The translations under genes were made by a program, and so were the position numbers. Shown here piece after piece: positions 8,151 through 16,556 of a DNA stretch of 64,000 bases. How positions within the stretch are numbered: position 1 is the first letter of the stretch; each line of letters opens with the position of its first letter. The stretch lies in the NCBI RefSeq assembly GCF_030413615.1, contig NZ_CP129236.1, positions 666,001 through 730,000 of the forward strand. Direction: 5' to 3'. Source of the DNA: Planococcus shixiaomingii. GTDB lineage: Bacteria; Bacillota; Bacilli; Bacillales_A; Planococcaceae. A model generated the notes under the pieces. That model was not told the DNA's origin. It searched no databases and saw nothing but the letters and a program-made list of their open reading frames with translations.

Positions 8151-9176
8151 ATGACAGCAGAAAAAGTGGTGGAGGTTTCAAGAGGTGCGCTTGTTGAAAG
8201 TTTACATAGAGGCCATGTGGCTGTGGTCAATGCCAAAAATGAGCTGCTCTACAGTGTGGGGAATCCGCATGAAGTGATTTACGCGAGGTCATCGATGAAG
8301 CCGCTGCAAGCGATTCCGATTGTGGAAACGGGAGCGGCCGACCATTACGGCTTTGATAATGCGGACTTGTCATTGGCCTGTGCTTCACACAACGGGGAAG
8401 ACCAGCACACTACGCGGGTGCAAGCCATTTTGGACAGAACGGGACTTTCGGTTGCAGATTTGCAATGCGGCACGCATAATCCGAAACTGGAAGCGGCGTA
8501 CGAAGCGCTCATCAAATCAGGCGAACCGCTGACTGCCATTTACAACAACTGCTCCGGGAAACATAGTGGCATGCTGGCGACAGCCAGGCATATGAAGGAA
8601 TCGACAGCTGATTACTACAAGCTTGATCATCCGGTCCAGCAGCGCATCCTTGAAGTGATCAGTGATTTAACGGAAGTGCCAGTGGACGACATTGCCATCG
8701 GCGTCGATGGCTGCGGCGTTCCGGTACATGCTGTTCCGCTTGAGAACTTGGCGCTCAGCTTTGCCAAGATGGCCGATCCAAGCGGTCTGCCGGAAAAACG
8801 GCGGGACGCGGTCCGGAAAATCACGACAGCGATGGCAGCGGAACCTGAAATGGTCGGGGGGACGGAGCGTTTTTGTACGGATTTCATGCACGCCATGAAC
8901 GGCCGGATGTTTGCGAAGGCCGGAGCGGAAGGCGTCTATTGCATCGGCGATAGCGAGACGGGGATTGGCATTGCCCTGAAAATCGAAGACGGCAACGCTC
9001 GGGCAACGTCTGCAGTGGCGTTGGAAGTGTTGTCCCAGCTTGGCTTGTTGACGGATGAGCAAAGGGAACAATTGCATGATTACCATCGTCCGCCGCTTGA
9101 GAACGCCCGGAAAGAGAAGATTGGCGAGTTGAGTCCGGCGTTTACGCTGAAAGAATATACGGTCGCTTCTTCTTAA
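8151..9176 (+). CDS. Asparaginase II family protein
   Basis: A 341-residue member of the asparaginase_II family (L-asparaginase II of the Rhizobium etli AnsA type), unrelated to the bacterial type I/II Thr-dyad enzymes. Seen: VSRGALVESLHRGHVAVVNA, RSSMKPLQAIP (the Ser-Met-Lys-Pro segment), CASHNGEDQHT, NNCSGKHSGMLA and GVDGCGVPVHAVPL, all landmarks of the family with the conserved Ser, Lys and Cys residues. Expected reaction: L-asparagine to L-aspartate plus ammonia in the cytoplasm. GAGGTGG precedes the ATG. It is a single gene with its own terminator. Confidence 0.87.
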   Translation: MTAEKVVEVSRGALVESLHRGHVAVVNAKNELLYSVGNPHEVIYARSSMKPLQAIPIVETGAADHYGFDNADLSLACASHNGEDQHTTRVQAILDRTGLSVADLQCGTHNPKLEAAYEALIKSGEPLTAIYNNCSGKHSGMLATARHMKESTADYYKLDHPVQQRILEVISDLTEVPVDDIAIGVDGCGVPVHAVPLENLALSFAKMADPSGLPEKRRDAVRKITTAMAAEPEMVGGTERFCTDFMHAMNGRMFAKAGAEGVYCIGDSETGIGIALKIEDGNARATSAVALEVLSQLGLLTDEQREQLHDYHRPPLENARKEKIGELSPAFTLKEYTVASS

Positions 9177-9179
9177 TGA

Positions 9180-9206
9180 AAACAGCCATTCATGGCTGTT
9201 TTTTGT
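9180..9206 (+). terminator. Intrinsic terminator
   Basis: AACAGCCAT/ATGGCTGTT stem with a two-base loop, then six T, straight after the asparaginase stop. Confidence 0.85.
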
Positions 9207-9369
9207 GTTGGTTTTCAATGCTTAAAATAAATTTTCGAGTCTTCACGCTTAAATCTTTTCAAAAAATAAAAAAATGCAAATACTTTGGAAGAAAATCTCC
9301 AAATACTGTAACTTTTCCAGTTCTCAAACGTTAAGTATAGTATGAGTAAACTGGAAACGAGGGGTTGGC

Positions 9370-10257
9370 GTGGAACGTAAAGTAGTCATCGCTGGAGGAA
9401 CAGGATTTATTGGCCGTTACTTTGAAAAAAGGTTTTTGGAAGAGGGTTACCAAGTCCATATTATTTCCAGGCAGGATAAGCATTTGTCCTGGCTTGACCA
9501 TACTGGAATTGTAGATGCGTTGGACGGAGCAGAGATGCTGATTAACTTGGCGGGCAAGTCGGTAAACTGCCGCTACAACAAACGAAACAAAGAAGAAATC
9601 ATGGAGTCAAGAATCGAAACGACACAGATTTTGGGGAATGCCATGTATGCGTGCGAGAATGCGCCGACATTATGGATCAATTCCAGTACGGCAACCATTT
9701 ATCGGCATGCAAAAGACCGTCCAATGACGGAGTCGACTGGAGAAATCGGCACTGGATTTTCAGTGGAAGTGGCCAAGGCGTGGGAGCAGTCGCTCTTTGC
9801 TTTTAATTTGCCCCGCACACGCCAAGTAGCGCTTCGGACAGCCATTGTGTTAGGGGAAAACGGAGGCGTCATGACGCCGTATTTGAATATGGTGCGTTTC
9901 GGCCTTGGCGGCGTGCAAGGGCCAGGAGACCAAATGTTCAGCTGGATCCACATTGAAGATTTGTACCGAATTGTGCTGTTTCTTCAAGACCAGCCGCAGT
10001 TAAGCGGAGTCTTCAACTGTTCCGCGCCAAATCCGGTATCGAACCGCGATTTGATGGCGGAGCTGCGCAAAAAAATCAAACGTCCGATGGGCGTCCGGGC
10101 ACCGTCCTGGATGCTCGAAATGGGTGCTGTGATGATCCGCACCGAGACGGAACTGGTGCTGAAGAGCCGTTGGGTTCTGCCGGAACGGCTGCAGCAAGCA
10201 GGCTTCAAGTTCAAATATGAAACGATTGATGAAGCTTTAGAGCAGATTGTCCATTGA
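9370..10257 (+). CDS. TIGR01777 family NAD(P)-dependent epimerase-like protein
   Basis: A 295-residue extended short-chain dehydrogenase of the SDR39U1/YfcH/YfhF group. The Rossmann loop GGTGFIGRYF lies at about residues 9-18. The segment INLAGKSVNCRYNKRNKEEI followed by MESRI and the SSTATIYRHA motif are family marks, and the C-terminal DUF1731-like part is RAPSWMLEMGAVMIRTE with LKSRWVLPERL. The usual YxxxK catalytic pair is replaced, as in the family. The biological substrate is not known. GTG start at 9370 preceded by GAGGGG. It is a single gene. Confidence 0.82.
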   Translation: MERKVVIAGGTGFIGRYFEKRFLEEGYQVHIISRQDKHLSWLDHTGIVDALDGAEMLINLAGKSVNCRYNKRNKEEIMESRIETTQILGNAMYACENAPTLWINSSTATIYRHAKDRPMTESTGEIGTGFSVEVAKAWEQSLFAFNLPRTRQVALRTAIVLGENGGVMTPYLNMVRFGLGGVQGPGDQMFSWIHIEDLYRIVLFLQDQPQLSGVFNCSAPNPVSNRDLMAELRKKIKRPMGVRAPSWMLEMGAVMIRTETELVLKSRWVLPERLQQAGFKFKYETIDEALEQIVH

Positions 10258-10501
10258 CTGGATAACCACCAATTGCGAATGGTTCATTCGCACGCGCTGC
10301 TTTAAAATTTCGTGTTATTAGATTAATCTGCTTTTATTTATTTTCTTAATTTCACTTTTTCGGCTTCTGGAACAGTCGCCTTCGAAGCCCTGCCAGTCAG
10401 GGCTTTTTTTATTTGGCCAGTATTGACTGCAGAATAAAGCACGAAGCATGTCTCTAGGCCGTTAGCTCAAGTAAGGGCCTTCTTTTTATGGAGCTTGAAA
10501 A
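10258..10501. other. Intergenic stretch with two terminator-like hairpins
   Basis: No coding frame of note. It holds AGCCCTG/CAGGGCT followed by seven T at about 10394-10416, and AGGCC/GGGCCT followed by T at about 10457-10486. Either may end transcription from the epimerase gene or close a short untranslated RNA; no RNA family was recognised. Confidence 0.5.
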
Positions 10502-10530
10502 TTGACCAAATCAATGCACAGGAGTAAATT
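10502..10530 (+). promoter_or_regulatory. Probable sigma-A promoter of the MarR-ABC operon
   Basis: TTGACC (10502-10507), a 17-bp spacer and TAAATT (10525-10530). The predicted transcript start lies just before the inverted repeat at 10546. Confidence 0.55.
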
Positions 10531-10545
10531 AAAAGAATCAATAGC

Positions 10546-10569
10546 GAACAGTTCCATTTCGAACTGTTC
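10546..10569. promoter_or_regulatory. Inverted repeat, candidate MarR operator
   Basis: GAACAGTT and AACTGTTC, perfect 8-bp arms separated by 8 bp, about 15 bp downstream of the -10 box and 22 bp before the MarR start. The geometry fits an autoregulatory MarR site. Confidence 0.6.
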
Positions 10570-10590
10570 TGTGGGGAAGGAAAGAGGAAC

Positions 10591-11067
10591 ATGCCAACTG
10601 AAAATCAAAGCACCACTGCAGCAGTTGAACTGCTGCAGTCGTTTGGGAGTGTCCACAAAAACTTGTTTCGTTTTGTTCAAAAGTCGGCGGCGGACCATGG
10701 GTTGTCGGTGCCGCAGTACAGCATTTTAATCACCCTGATTTCAGAACCGGCGTTGACCCAAAAAATCATTGGCGACAAAACGTTTCTGCCAAAAAGCACG
10801 CTTAGCCAAGCCGTCGACGGCTTGGTAAAGGAAGGGTTATTGAAACGCCAGCAAGTGGAGGGCAATCGCCGGGAAGTGCTCTTAGCGTTAAGTGAAAAAG
10901 GGCTCGAGTTTATTCGGAAGCTTCACATGAAAGAAGGCAGCGTCCTCGATGTGTTTCAAACAGTGATTAATGCATTGGAGCCTCAGGAAGTGGAAGGGCT
11001 GCTCAAAACCCACAATCGCATCAATTTGTTGCTGGAAACCATCCAACTAGAGGAGCGGTTGAAATGA
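10591..11067 (+). CDS. MarR family transcriptional regulator
   Basis: A 158-residue winged-helix repressor. Seen: dimerisation helix at the start (ELLQSFGSVHKNLFRFVQ), the winged helix-turn-helix (VPQYSILITLISEPALTQKI, then TFLPKSTLSQAVDGLVKEGL) and the wing KRQQVEGNRREVLLALSEKG. It probably represses its own operon, because the ABC exporter genes follow with an ATGA overlap and an inverted repeat sits just upstream. The ATG follows AAAGAGG. Codons 9-16 contain a second perfect palindrome with nine-base arms (10616-10638). The likely inducer is a toxic amphiphile exported by the pump, by analogy. Confidence 0.88.
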   Translation: MPTENQSTTAAVELLQSFGSVHKNLFRFVQKSAADHGLSVPQYSILITLISEPALTQKIIGDKTFLPKSTLSQAVDGLVKEGLLKRQQVEGNRREVLLALSEKGLEFIRKLHMKEGSVLDVFQTVINALEPQEVEGLLKTHNRINLLLETIQLEERLK

Positions 11068-12788
11068 TTAAAATCCTGAAAAACTTAACTGTCTACAAAT
11101 GGTTTATTGCCGTAGTCGTCGTTCTCGTTTTCGTCCAATCGATGGCGGATCTTTATTTGCCGCGTTTGATGGCGGACATTATCGATAACGGCGTTGTCAC
11201 TGGAAATACCCCGTATATTTGGAAAATTGGCGGCATCATGCTGCTGGTGTCAGCGGTAGGTGTGATCGCTTCGGTCATTGCGAGCTTTTATTCGGCTAGG
11301 GCTGCGATGGGGTTAGGGCGTGATTTGCGCCGGCGGGTTTTTAACCATGTCGGGAAATTCACGTTGCAGGAATTCGATAAAGTCGGCACGGCGTCGCTCA
11401 TTACTCGGACGACGAACGACATCACCCAAGTCCAGCAAGTGGTTATCATGATGCTGCGCATGGTCATCAGCGCTCCGATCATGCTGGTGGGCGGGCTAAT
11501 TCTCGCGATTTCGCAAGACGCCAAGCTGTCGCTTGTGATTTTAGCGGCAATGCCGGTGCTTGCCGGATCAATCATTATGATTTTCAAAAAAGGGATGCCG
11601 CTGTTCCAGGAAGTGCAAAAACGCTTGGACCGGCTGAATTTGGTGCTTCGTGAAAATTTGACGGGCATCCGCGTTATCCGCGCATTCAACCGCGAAGCGG
11701 AAGAGCAAGTGCGCATGACGAAAGCGAACCGTGATTTGACGAACGTGTCGATCCAAGTGAATAGAATCATGGCGTTCATTATGCCGGTCATGATGCTCGT
11801 CATGAACTTGACGGTCGTCGGCATCATTTGGTTTGGCGGCTACCGCATCAATAGCGGCGCCATGCAGATCGGTGAGTTAATGGCATTCATCCAATACGTC
11901 ATGCTGATCATGTTCGCGCTCGTTATGGCATCGGTCATGTTCATCATGATTCCGCGCGCGGCTGTATCAGCGAACCGCATCAATGAAGTGCTCGAAATGG
12001 AACCTTCTTTTGTTGATGATGGGACACAAAAAGCGGACCGCGAACGCGGCACGCTGCAATTTGACGATGTGACGTTCAGTTATCCAGGCGCCGAAAAGCC
12101 GGCGCTGTCGAATATCTCGTTTTCTACAAGACCGGGAGAAATCACCGCCATTATCGGCGGGACCGGATCAGGGAAAACGACACTCGTTAATTTGATTCCA
12201 CGCTTTTATGAAATTACGAGCGGCGCCATCCGTGTCAACGGCGTCGATATCCGCGAAGCGTCGCAGGATGAAGTGCGCTCGAAACTCGGTTTTGTGCCGC
12301 AAAAAGCCATTTTGTTCACCGGCACGATTGCGGACAATATCCGCTTCGGCAAGCAAGATGCCAGCGAAGAGGAAATCGAACATGCGGCACGCGTTGCGCA
12401 AGCTACAGATTTTATTGAACGGATGCCGGAAGGCTACAATTCGGAAATCGAGCAAGGCGGTTCGAACTTGTCGGGCGGCCAAAAGCAGCGCTTGTCAATC
12501 GCCCGCGCTTTGATCCGAAAACCGGATTTGTATGTGTTCGACGACAGCTTTTCAGCGCTCGACTACAAGACCGATGCACGTTTGCGCTCAGCATTGAAAA
12601 GCGAGACGACAAACGCGACAGTGCTACTGGTTGCACAGCGCGTCAGCACAGTGGTCGACGCAGACCGCATTATCGTCTTGGAACAGGGCCGGATTGCCGG
12701 AATGGGCACGCACGAAGAGCTGCTTGAGACCAACGGCGTCTACCGTGAAATCGTGCTATCGCAGCTGACAGAGGAGGAAATCGCATGA
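11064..12788 (+). CDS. ABC exporter subunit 1 (degenerate ATP site), YfiB-like
   Basis: A 574-residue half-transporter: six membrane helices (to about residue 310), then a nucleotide-binding domain. Walker A GGTGSGKT is at 365-372 and the signature LSGGQKQR near 475. The catalytic Glu after Walker B is Asp (D494 in YVFDDS) and the switch His is Gln (Q525 in VAQRVST), the pattern of the non-canonical partner in heterodimeric exporters such as TM287/288 and BmrCD. Lengths of this pair (574 and 616) match B. subtilis YfiB/YfiC best. Overlaps both neighbours by four bases (ATGA). Exported compound unknown, probably drugs or lipophiles. Confidence 0.88.
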   Translation: MIKILKNLTVYKWFIAVVVVLVFVQSMADLYLPRLMADIIDNGVVTGNTPYIWKIGGIMLLVSAVGVIASVIASFYSARAAMGLGRDLRRRVFNHVGKFTLQEFDKVGTASLITRTTNDITQVQQVVIMMLRMVISAPIMLVGGLILAISQDAKLSLVILAAMPVLAGSIIMIFKKGMPLFQEVQKRLDRLNLVLRENLTGIRVIRAFNREAEEQVRMTKANRDLTNVSIQVNRIMAFIMPVMMLVMNLTVVGIIWFGGYRINSGAMQIGELMAFIQYVMLIMFALVMASVMFIMIPRAAVSANRINEVLEMEPSFVDDGTQKADRERGTLQFDDVTFSYPGAEKPALSNISFSTRPGEITAIIGGTGSGKTTLVNLIPRFYEITSGAIRVNGVDIREASQDEVRSKLGFVPQKAILFTGTIADNIRFGKQDASEEEIEHAARVAQATDFIERMPEGYNSEIEQGGSNLSGGQKQRLSIARALIRKPDLYVFDDSFSALDYKTDARLRSALKSETTNATVLLVAQRVSTVVDADRIIVLEQGRIAGMGTHEELLETNGVYREIVLSQLTEEEIA

Positions 12789-14635
12789 CCCAAAAACAAC
12801 CTCAACGCAGCGGATCTGGGCACGGACCCGGCGGCATGATGATGGTGCCGGGCGAAAAGCCGAAAAACTTCAAGAAAACCTTGCGGCGCCTGCTCGTTTA
12901 TCTGAAACCGCGGCGCAACAAGCTGTTGGCGGTATTCGCGGCAGCCATACTTAGCACGATCTTTATGATCGTCGGCCCAAAAATTATGGGGCTTGCCATC
13001 ACAGAACTGTTTGAAGGAGCATACGGGAAATTTACCAACACTCCCGGCGCAACAATCGATTTTGACCGTATCGGCGAGATTTTATTGCTGCTGGCTGGGT
13101 TGTACATCGTCAGCAGCGTGTTCAGCTATATCCAGCAATACATCATGTCGACTGTCGCGCAAGACACGGTCTATGATTTGCGTGAAGATGTCAATAAAAA
13201 GCTCGAGAAACTGCCGCTCAAGTATTATGACTGCCGGCCGAACGGCGAAACACTGAGCCGCATGACCAATGACATCGATACAATTGGCAGCACGCTGCAG
13301 CAAAGTTTGACGCAGTTTATCACGTCGATTGTCACCATTATCGGGATTATTATCATGATGCTATCGATTTCGCCATTGTTGACGGCGATTGCGCTTGTTT
13401 CATTGCCGCTGTCGATTTTTGTTATCGGTCCGGTATTGAAACGGTCGCAAAAGCATTTCGCCAAGCAGCAAAAGTCGCTCGGTGAGCTGAACGGCCATAT
13501 TGAAGAAATGTACACCGGGCACCAAGTCGTCAAAGTGTTCGGCCACGAGAAAAAATCGGGAGAGCAGTTTGACGCCGTCAACGAAGAACTGTACCAAGCT
13601 GGAAGCAAAGCGCAGTTCATCTCTGGGATCATCATGCCGATGATGATGTTCATCGGCAACATCAGCTACGTGTTGATTTCGGTTGTCGGCGGGATATTGG
13701 TGACGCAGCGCGCCATTTCAATCGGTGACGTCCAGGCGTTCATCACTTATTCCAAACAGTTCACGCAGCCGATTACGCAAACCGCCAACATCGCAAATAT
13801 CGTCCAATCGACAGTCGCCGCAGCGGAGCGTGTTTTCGAACTGCTCGATGAAGGGGAAGAAGTTAAAGAGCAAACCGCTGTTACGCTTGAGCGTGCGGAA
13901 GGGGCTGTGGAATTTGAAGACGTCGATTTCGGCTATGGCGAAGAACTGTTGATTGAGGACATGAACATCCACGTCATGCCTGGCCAAACCGTCGCCATCG
14001 TCGGACCGACCGGCGCCGGCAAAACGACGCTCATTAATTTGCTGATGCGTTTCTACGAATTGAACGGGGGCACCATCAAAATCGACGGGCTCGACACGCG
14101 TGAAATGTCGCGTGACGATCTGCGAAAAAGCTTCGGCATGGTGCTGCAAGATACGTGGCTCTTTAACGGCACCATCAAAGACAACATCGCCTACGGCAAA
14201 AGCGGCGCCAGCGACGAGGAAATCTTCTCCGCCGCCCGCACCGCGCATGCCGATAACTTTATCCGCACCTTGCCGGATGGCTATGACACCATACTGAATG
14301 AAGAAGCGTCGAACATCTCGCAAGGCCAGAAGCAATTGTTGACCATCGCGCGCGCCGTCCTTGCCGACCCGCCGATCATGATTTTGGACGAAGCCACTTC
14401 AAGCGTTGATACACGCACCGAAGTCTTCATCCAGAAAGCCATGAACCGCTTGATGCAAGGCCGCACCAGCTTTGTCATCGCGCACCGGTTATCGACCATC
14501 AAAGACGCCGACTTGATCCTGGTCATGGACCAGGGCAAAGTCATCGAGCAAGGCACACACGCTGAGCTGCTCGAGAAAAAAGGCTTTTACGAAGAATTGT
14601 ATAATAGCCAGTTCGCTGAAAAAGTGGCTGGGTGA
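12785..14635 (+). CDS. ABC exporter subunit 2 (canonical ATP site), YfiC-like
   Basis: A 616-residue half-transporter that completes the heterodimer. An extra N-terminal tail rich in Gly, Gln and Met (about 35 residues) precedes six membrane helices. Walker A GPTGAGKT starts at residue 407; Walker B ends in the normal Glu (E536 in MILDEATSSVD) and the switch His is present (H567 in IAHRLST). Its own signature motif is altered, SQGQKQ in place of SGGQKQ, which is common in the subunit that provides the canonical Walker B. The stop is followed within a few bases by a strong terminator. Confidence 0.88.
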   Translation: MTQKQPQRSGSGHGPGGMMMVPGEKPKNFKKTLRRLLVYLKPRRNKLLAVFAAAILSTIFMIVGPKIMGLAITELFEGAYGKFTNTPGATIDFDRIGEILLLLAGLYIVSSVFSYIQQYIMSTVAQDTVYDLREDVNKKLEKLPLKYYDCRPNGETLSRMTNDIDTIGSTLQQSLTQFITSIVTIIGIIIMMLSISPLLTAIALVSLPLSIFVIGPVLKRSQKHFAKQQKSLGELNGHIEEMYTGHQVVKVFGHEKKSGEQFDAVNEELYQAGSKAQFISGIIMPMMMFIGNISYVLISVVGGILVTQRAISIGDVQAFITYSKQFTQPITQTANIANIVQSTVAAAERVFELLDEGEEVKEQTAVTLERAEGAVEFEDVDFGYGEELLIEDMNIHVMPGQTVAIVGPTGAGKTTLINLLMRFYELNGGTIKIDGLDTREMSRDDLRKSFGMVLQDTWLFNGTIKDNIAYGKSGASDEEIFSAARTAHADNFIRTLPDGYDTILNEEASNISQGQKQLLTIARAVLADPPIMILDEATSSVDTRTEVFIQKAMNRLMQGRTSFVIAHRLSTIKDADLILVMDQGKVIEQGTHAELLEKKGFYEELYNSQFAEKVAG

Positions 14636-14640
14636 AGGGG

Positions 14641-14674
14641 GCTGGCTCAGATTTTTATCTGAGCCAGCTTTTTA
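14641..14674 (+). terminator. Intrinsic terminator of the exporter operon
   Basis: Perfect 11-bp stem GCTGGCTCAGA/TCTGAGCCAGC, six-base loop, five T. Confidence 0.9.
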
Positions 14675-14689
14675 TATTTGAGGTGATTA

Positions 14690-15125
14690 TCGCTTTTCGC
14701 CTTGGCGAAAAGCATGCAAATTGATTTTGAACTTTTGCTTTTGGAGAGACGCTTGGATAGAATGCAGGTAGAACTGCGAAGAGTGTCGGTAGAAAGCTGG
14801 ATAATGCGCATAGAAACCACAAAAACGTCGGTAGAAATACAAAGAGTGCGGGTAAGAGCGAAAAAAGTGTCGGTAGAAAATCTTGAGAACACCTCTTCAT
14901 ATACAAAGGGAACCAAACAAGCAGTTGTGGCTTTTCGCTAAAGCGAAAAGCATGCATCTTGCCTTTGATCTTCGTTCTTAGAGAGATGATTTTCGAGAAA
15001 GTCATGTAGAAGCATGAAAAGGTCATGTAGAAAGCTTCGTTTGTCATGTAAGAACCGCGAAACTTCATGTAGAAACCTCAATACTTCATGTAAGAAGACG
15101 AAAACTTCATGAAGAAAATTTTTCC
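14690..15125 (+). repeat. 21-bp phased array locus R2 (both unit classes)
   Basis: No gene between 14675 and 15177. It opens with a perfect palindrome (14692-14713, GCTTTTCGCC arms), then TTTTGGAGAGACGCTTGGATA and six contiguous 21-bp units with GTAGAA, GTAGAA, ATAGAA, GTAGAA, GTAAGA, GTAGAA cores. A second palindrome follows (about 14932-14951), then five 21-bp units starting TCATGTA, and the closing TTCATGAAGAAAATTTT. No insertion or deletion breaks the 21-bp spacing within either array. Confidence 0.88.
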
Positions 15126-15177
15126 AACACTTCAGTATTGCGCATAAAACGAAACCTTATTATAAAAAATACAAACA

Positions 15178-15211
15178 AAAAAGGAACAGCTTTAATTGCT
15201 GCTCCTTCTCA
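15178..15211 (-). terminator. Terminator of the DsbA-YdhR operon
   Basis: Read on the minus strand: GGAGCAGC, a short loop, GCTGTTCC, then six T. It lies just after the monooxygenase stop. Confidence 0.75.
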
Positions 15212-15212
15212 T

Positions 15213-15524
15213 TCATGTTACCGGTCCTTTGTTGATTGCTGTAAGTGGAGAATTGATGGCAAAGATTTTTGCGTTGACCTCGTTTATGCCAAAACCGGCT
15301 AATCTTTTCGAATGCATCTCGATATACTTTTCAGCTGTTTCTTTCGTTTCAAACAGATATATTCCACCGGCTTCATTTGTTTCAGGATTTTCTGTCCAGA
15401 TTTTCCACAGGAAGCCCTCTTCTTCATTGATGCTTTTCGCTAAATCCGCAAACGCTTCTGCCATTTCATCTCCGAAGGGACCAGCCATTTTAAAGTCCAC
15501 GTGCATTGCATAAGCCACAGTCAT
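15213..15524 (-). CDS. ydhR: YdhR family putative monooxygenase
   Basis: A 103-residue ferredoxin-like dimeric alpha+beta barrel protein. It aligns along its whole length with what I recall of E. coli YdhR: GPFGDEMAEAF, SINEEEGFLWKIWTE, EAGGIYLFETKE and the end NSPLTAINK. The family resembles ActVA-Orf6-type cofactor-free monooxygenases and may oxidise aromatic or quinone-like compounds; the substrate is unknown. GAAAGGAGA stands before the ATG. It follows the DsbA-like gene by nine bases on the same strand, so both share a transcript divergent from a TetR gene. Confidence 0.87.
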   Translation of the reverse strand: MTVAYAMHVDFKMAGPFGDEMAEAFADLAKSINEEEGFLWKIWTENPETNEAGGIYLFETKETAEKYIEMHSKRLAGFGINEVNAKIFAINSPLTAINKGPVT

Positions 15525-15534
15525 TCTCCTTTCT

Positions 15535-16461
15535 TTAGTTTGTAGCTGTAAGATAGGTTTCCCCTAAAACTTCCTTCGCTTCATAGCGAGTTGGTGAAAG
15601 TTCTTTTTCAATAAAAGAAGTAATGTTTGCTGGGGCAACATCGTACAATACTTCGATTTCTTTGGAAAAAAGAAGTTTTTCTTTTTCAAGCAAGCTAGAA
15701 AGGGAAGGCAGTTGTTTTGGCTTCAGTTCTTCCACATCTAGAACTTGTTTTAATCCGTCAACATACGATTCAATCGGACGGCCACCCACAATTTTTACGC
15801 CTTTGTTTTCTTCGTTGATCATGATGATGGTCGGGAAACCTCTGGCGCCTAGTTTCCTGGACAGCGCAAAATCTTCATTCAGCAACTGCTGGCCAATGGT
15901 TTGTTCAGCTTCATCGACCACGGCTTTTCCATCAAGGCCGAGTTGATTGACGATTTCTATATTAACGGCTGAATCGGAAATGTTTTGATTGAATGCGAAA
16001 AGCGCTTCTCTTGCGCGGCGCAAGTATTCATTGGCTGTTGCCGCACCATGTTTTTTTTCAAGCACTTTAAATACGCGAGAAGCCGGGTAAGATGACTGGA
16101 CCGGGTTGTCGATCATTAAAGACCCGTCAATTGGCATTCTTGAATGTTCCCCAACTTCTCTCCAGTGCCCTGCAACGTCGGCTGGTTTGTAAATTCCGTT
16201 TGCAGGATCGATCGGTCCGTCGTGCCATTTTTCCAGCAGCCCGCCCATAACCGTTTGAAAGTTAAAATGATCTCCATACTGCTCTACAAAACGGCGAAGA
16301 ACCGGCTCAATTGCCCAGCAATGAGAACAAATAGGATCGGTCACATAATAAAGAGTCACCAATTTTTCGGGTTGATTAAAATCGATAATCTCCATTTCAG
16401 CCTCTCCAGCTGGTCCGCATACACCTGTTTCTAAATCACAAATCATATTGTTGTTCTTCAT
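15535..16461 (-). CDS. DsbA family (thioredoxin-fold) protein
   Basis: A 308-residue cytoplasmic protein: no signal peptide is visible. Strand-turn VTLYYVTDPICSHCWAIEPV holds a CxxC motif (C-S-H-C) at the N-end of the thioredoxin fold; an inserted helical domain follows and the cis-Pro segment is GARGFPTIIMI. Relatives include FrnE-type oxidoreductases and the Spx adaptor SpxH/YjbH, which it resembles around DPxCxxCWAxEP, but it is not assigned as SpxH. The N-terminus also carries a Cys pair (CDLETGVC). The ATG at 16461 has AAAAGGGGA upstream; the longer frame to 16593 is not used. Probably acts with YdhR in redox or quinone stress. Confidence 0.78.
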   Translation of the reverse strand: MKNNNMICDLETGVCGPAGEAEMEIIDFNQPEKLVTLYYVTDPICSHCWAIEPVLRRFVEQYGDHFNFQTVMGGLLEKWHDGPIDPANGIYKPADVAGHWREVGEHSRMPIDGSLMIDNPVQSSYPASRVFKVLEKKHGAATANEYLRRAREALFAFNQNISDSAVNIEIVNQLGLDGKAVVDEAEQTIGQQLLNEDFALSRKLGARGFPTIIMINEENKGVKIVGGRPIESYVDGLKQVLDVEELKPKQLPSLSSLLEKEKLLFSKEIEVLYDVAPANITSFIEKELSPTRYEAKEVLGETYLTATN

Positions 16462-16556
16462 TTTTTTATTCCCCTTTTCTTTTAAAATTATCAAGTTGGC
16501 GCAATCTATAAAATTTGCTTTACAATTGAAGCTTAAGCCATAATGAAAATCAACAA

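Noticed and set aside
10452-10486. tRNA-like GGCCGTTAGCTCAAG
   Set aside because: Only a D-arm-like string; no anticodon or T-arm and no acceptor pairing. It fits a terminator-like hairpin better.
15257-15513. Plus-strand frame over the YdhR gene
   Set aside because: It is antisense to a full-length, well-matched YdhR protein.
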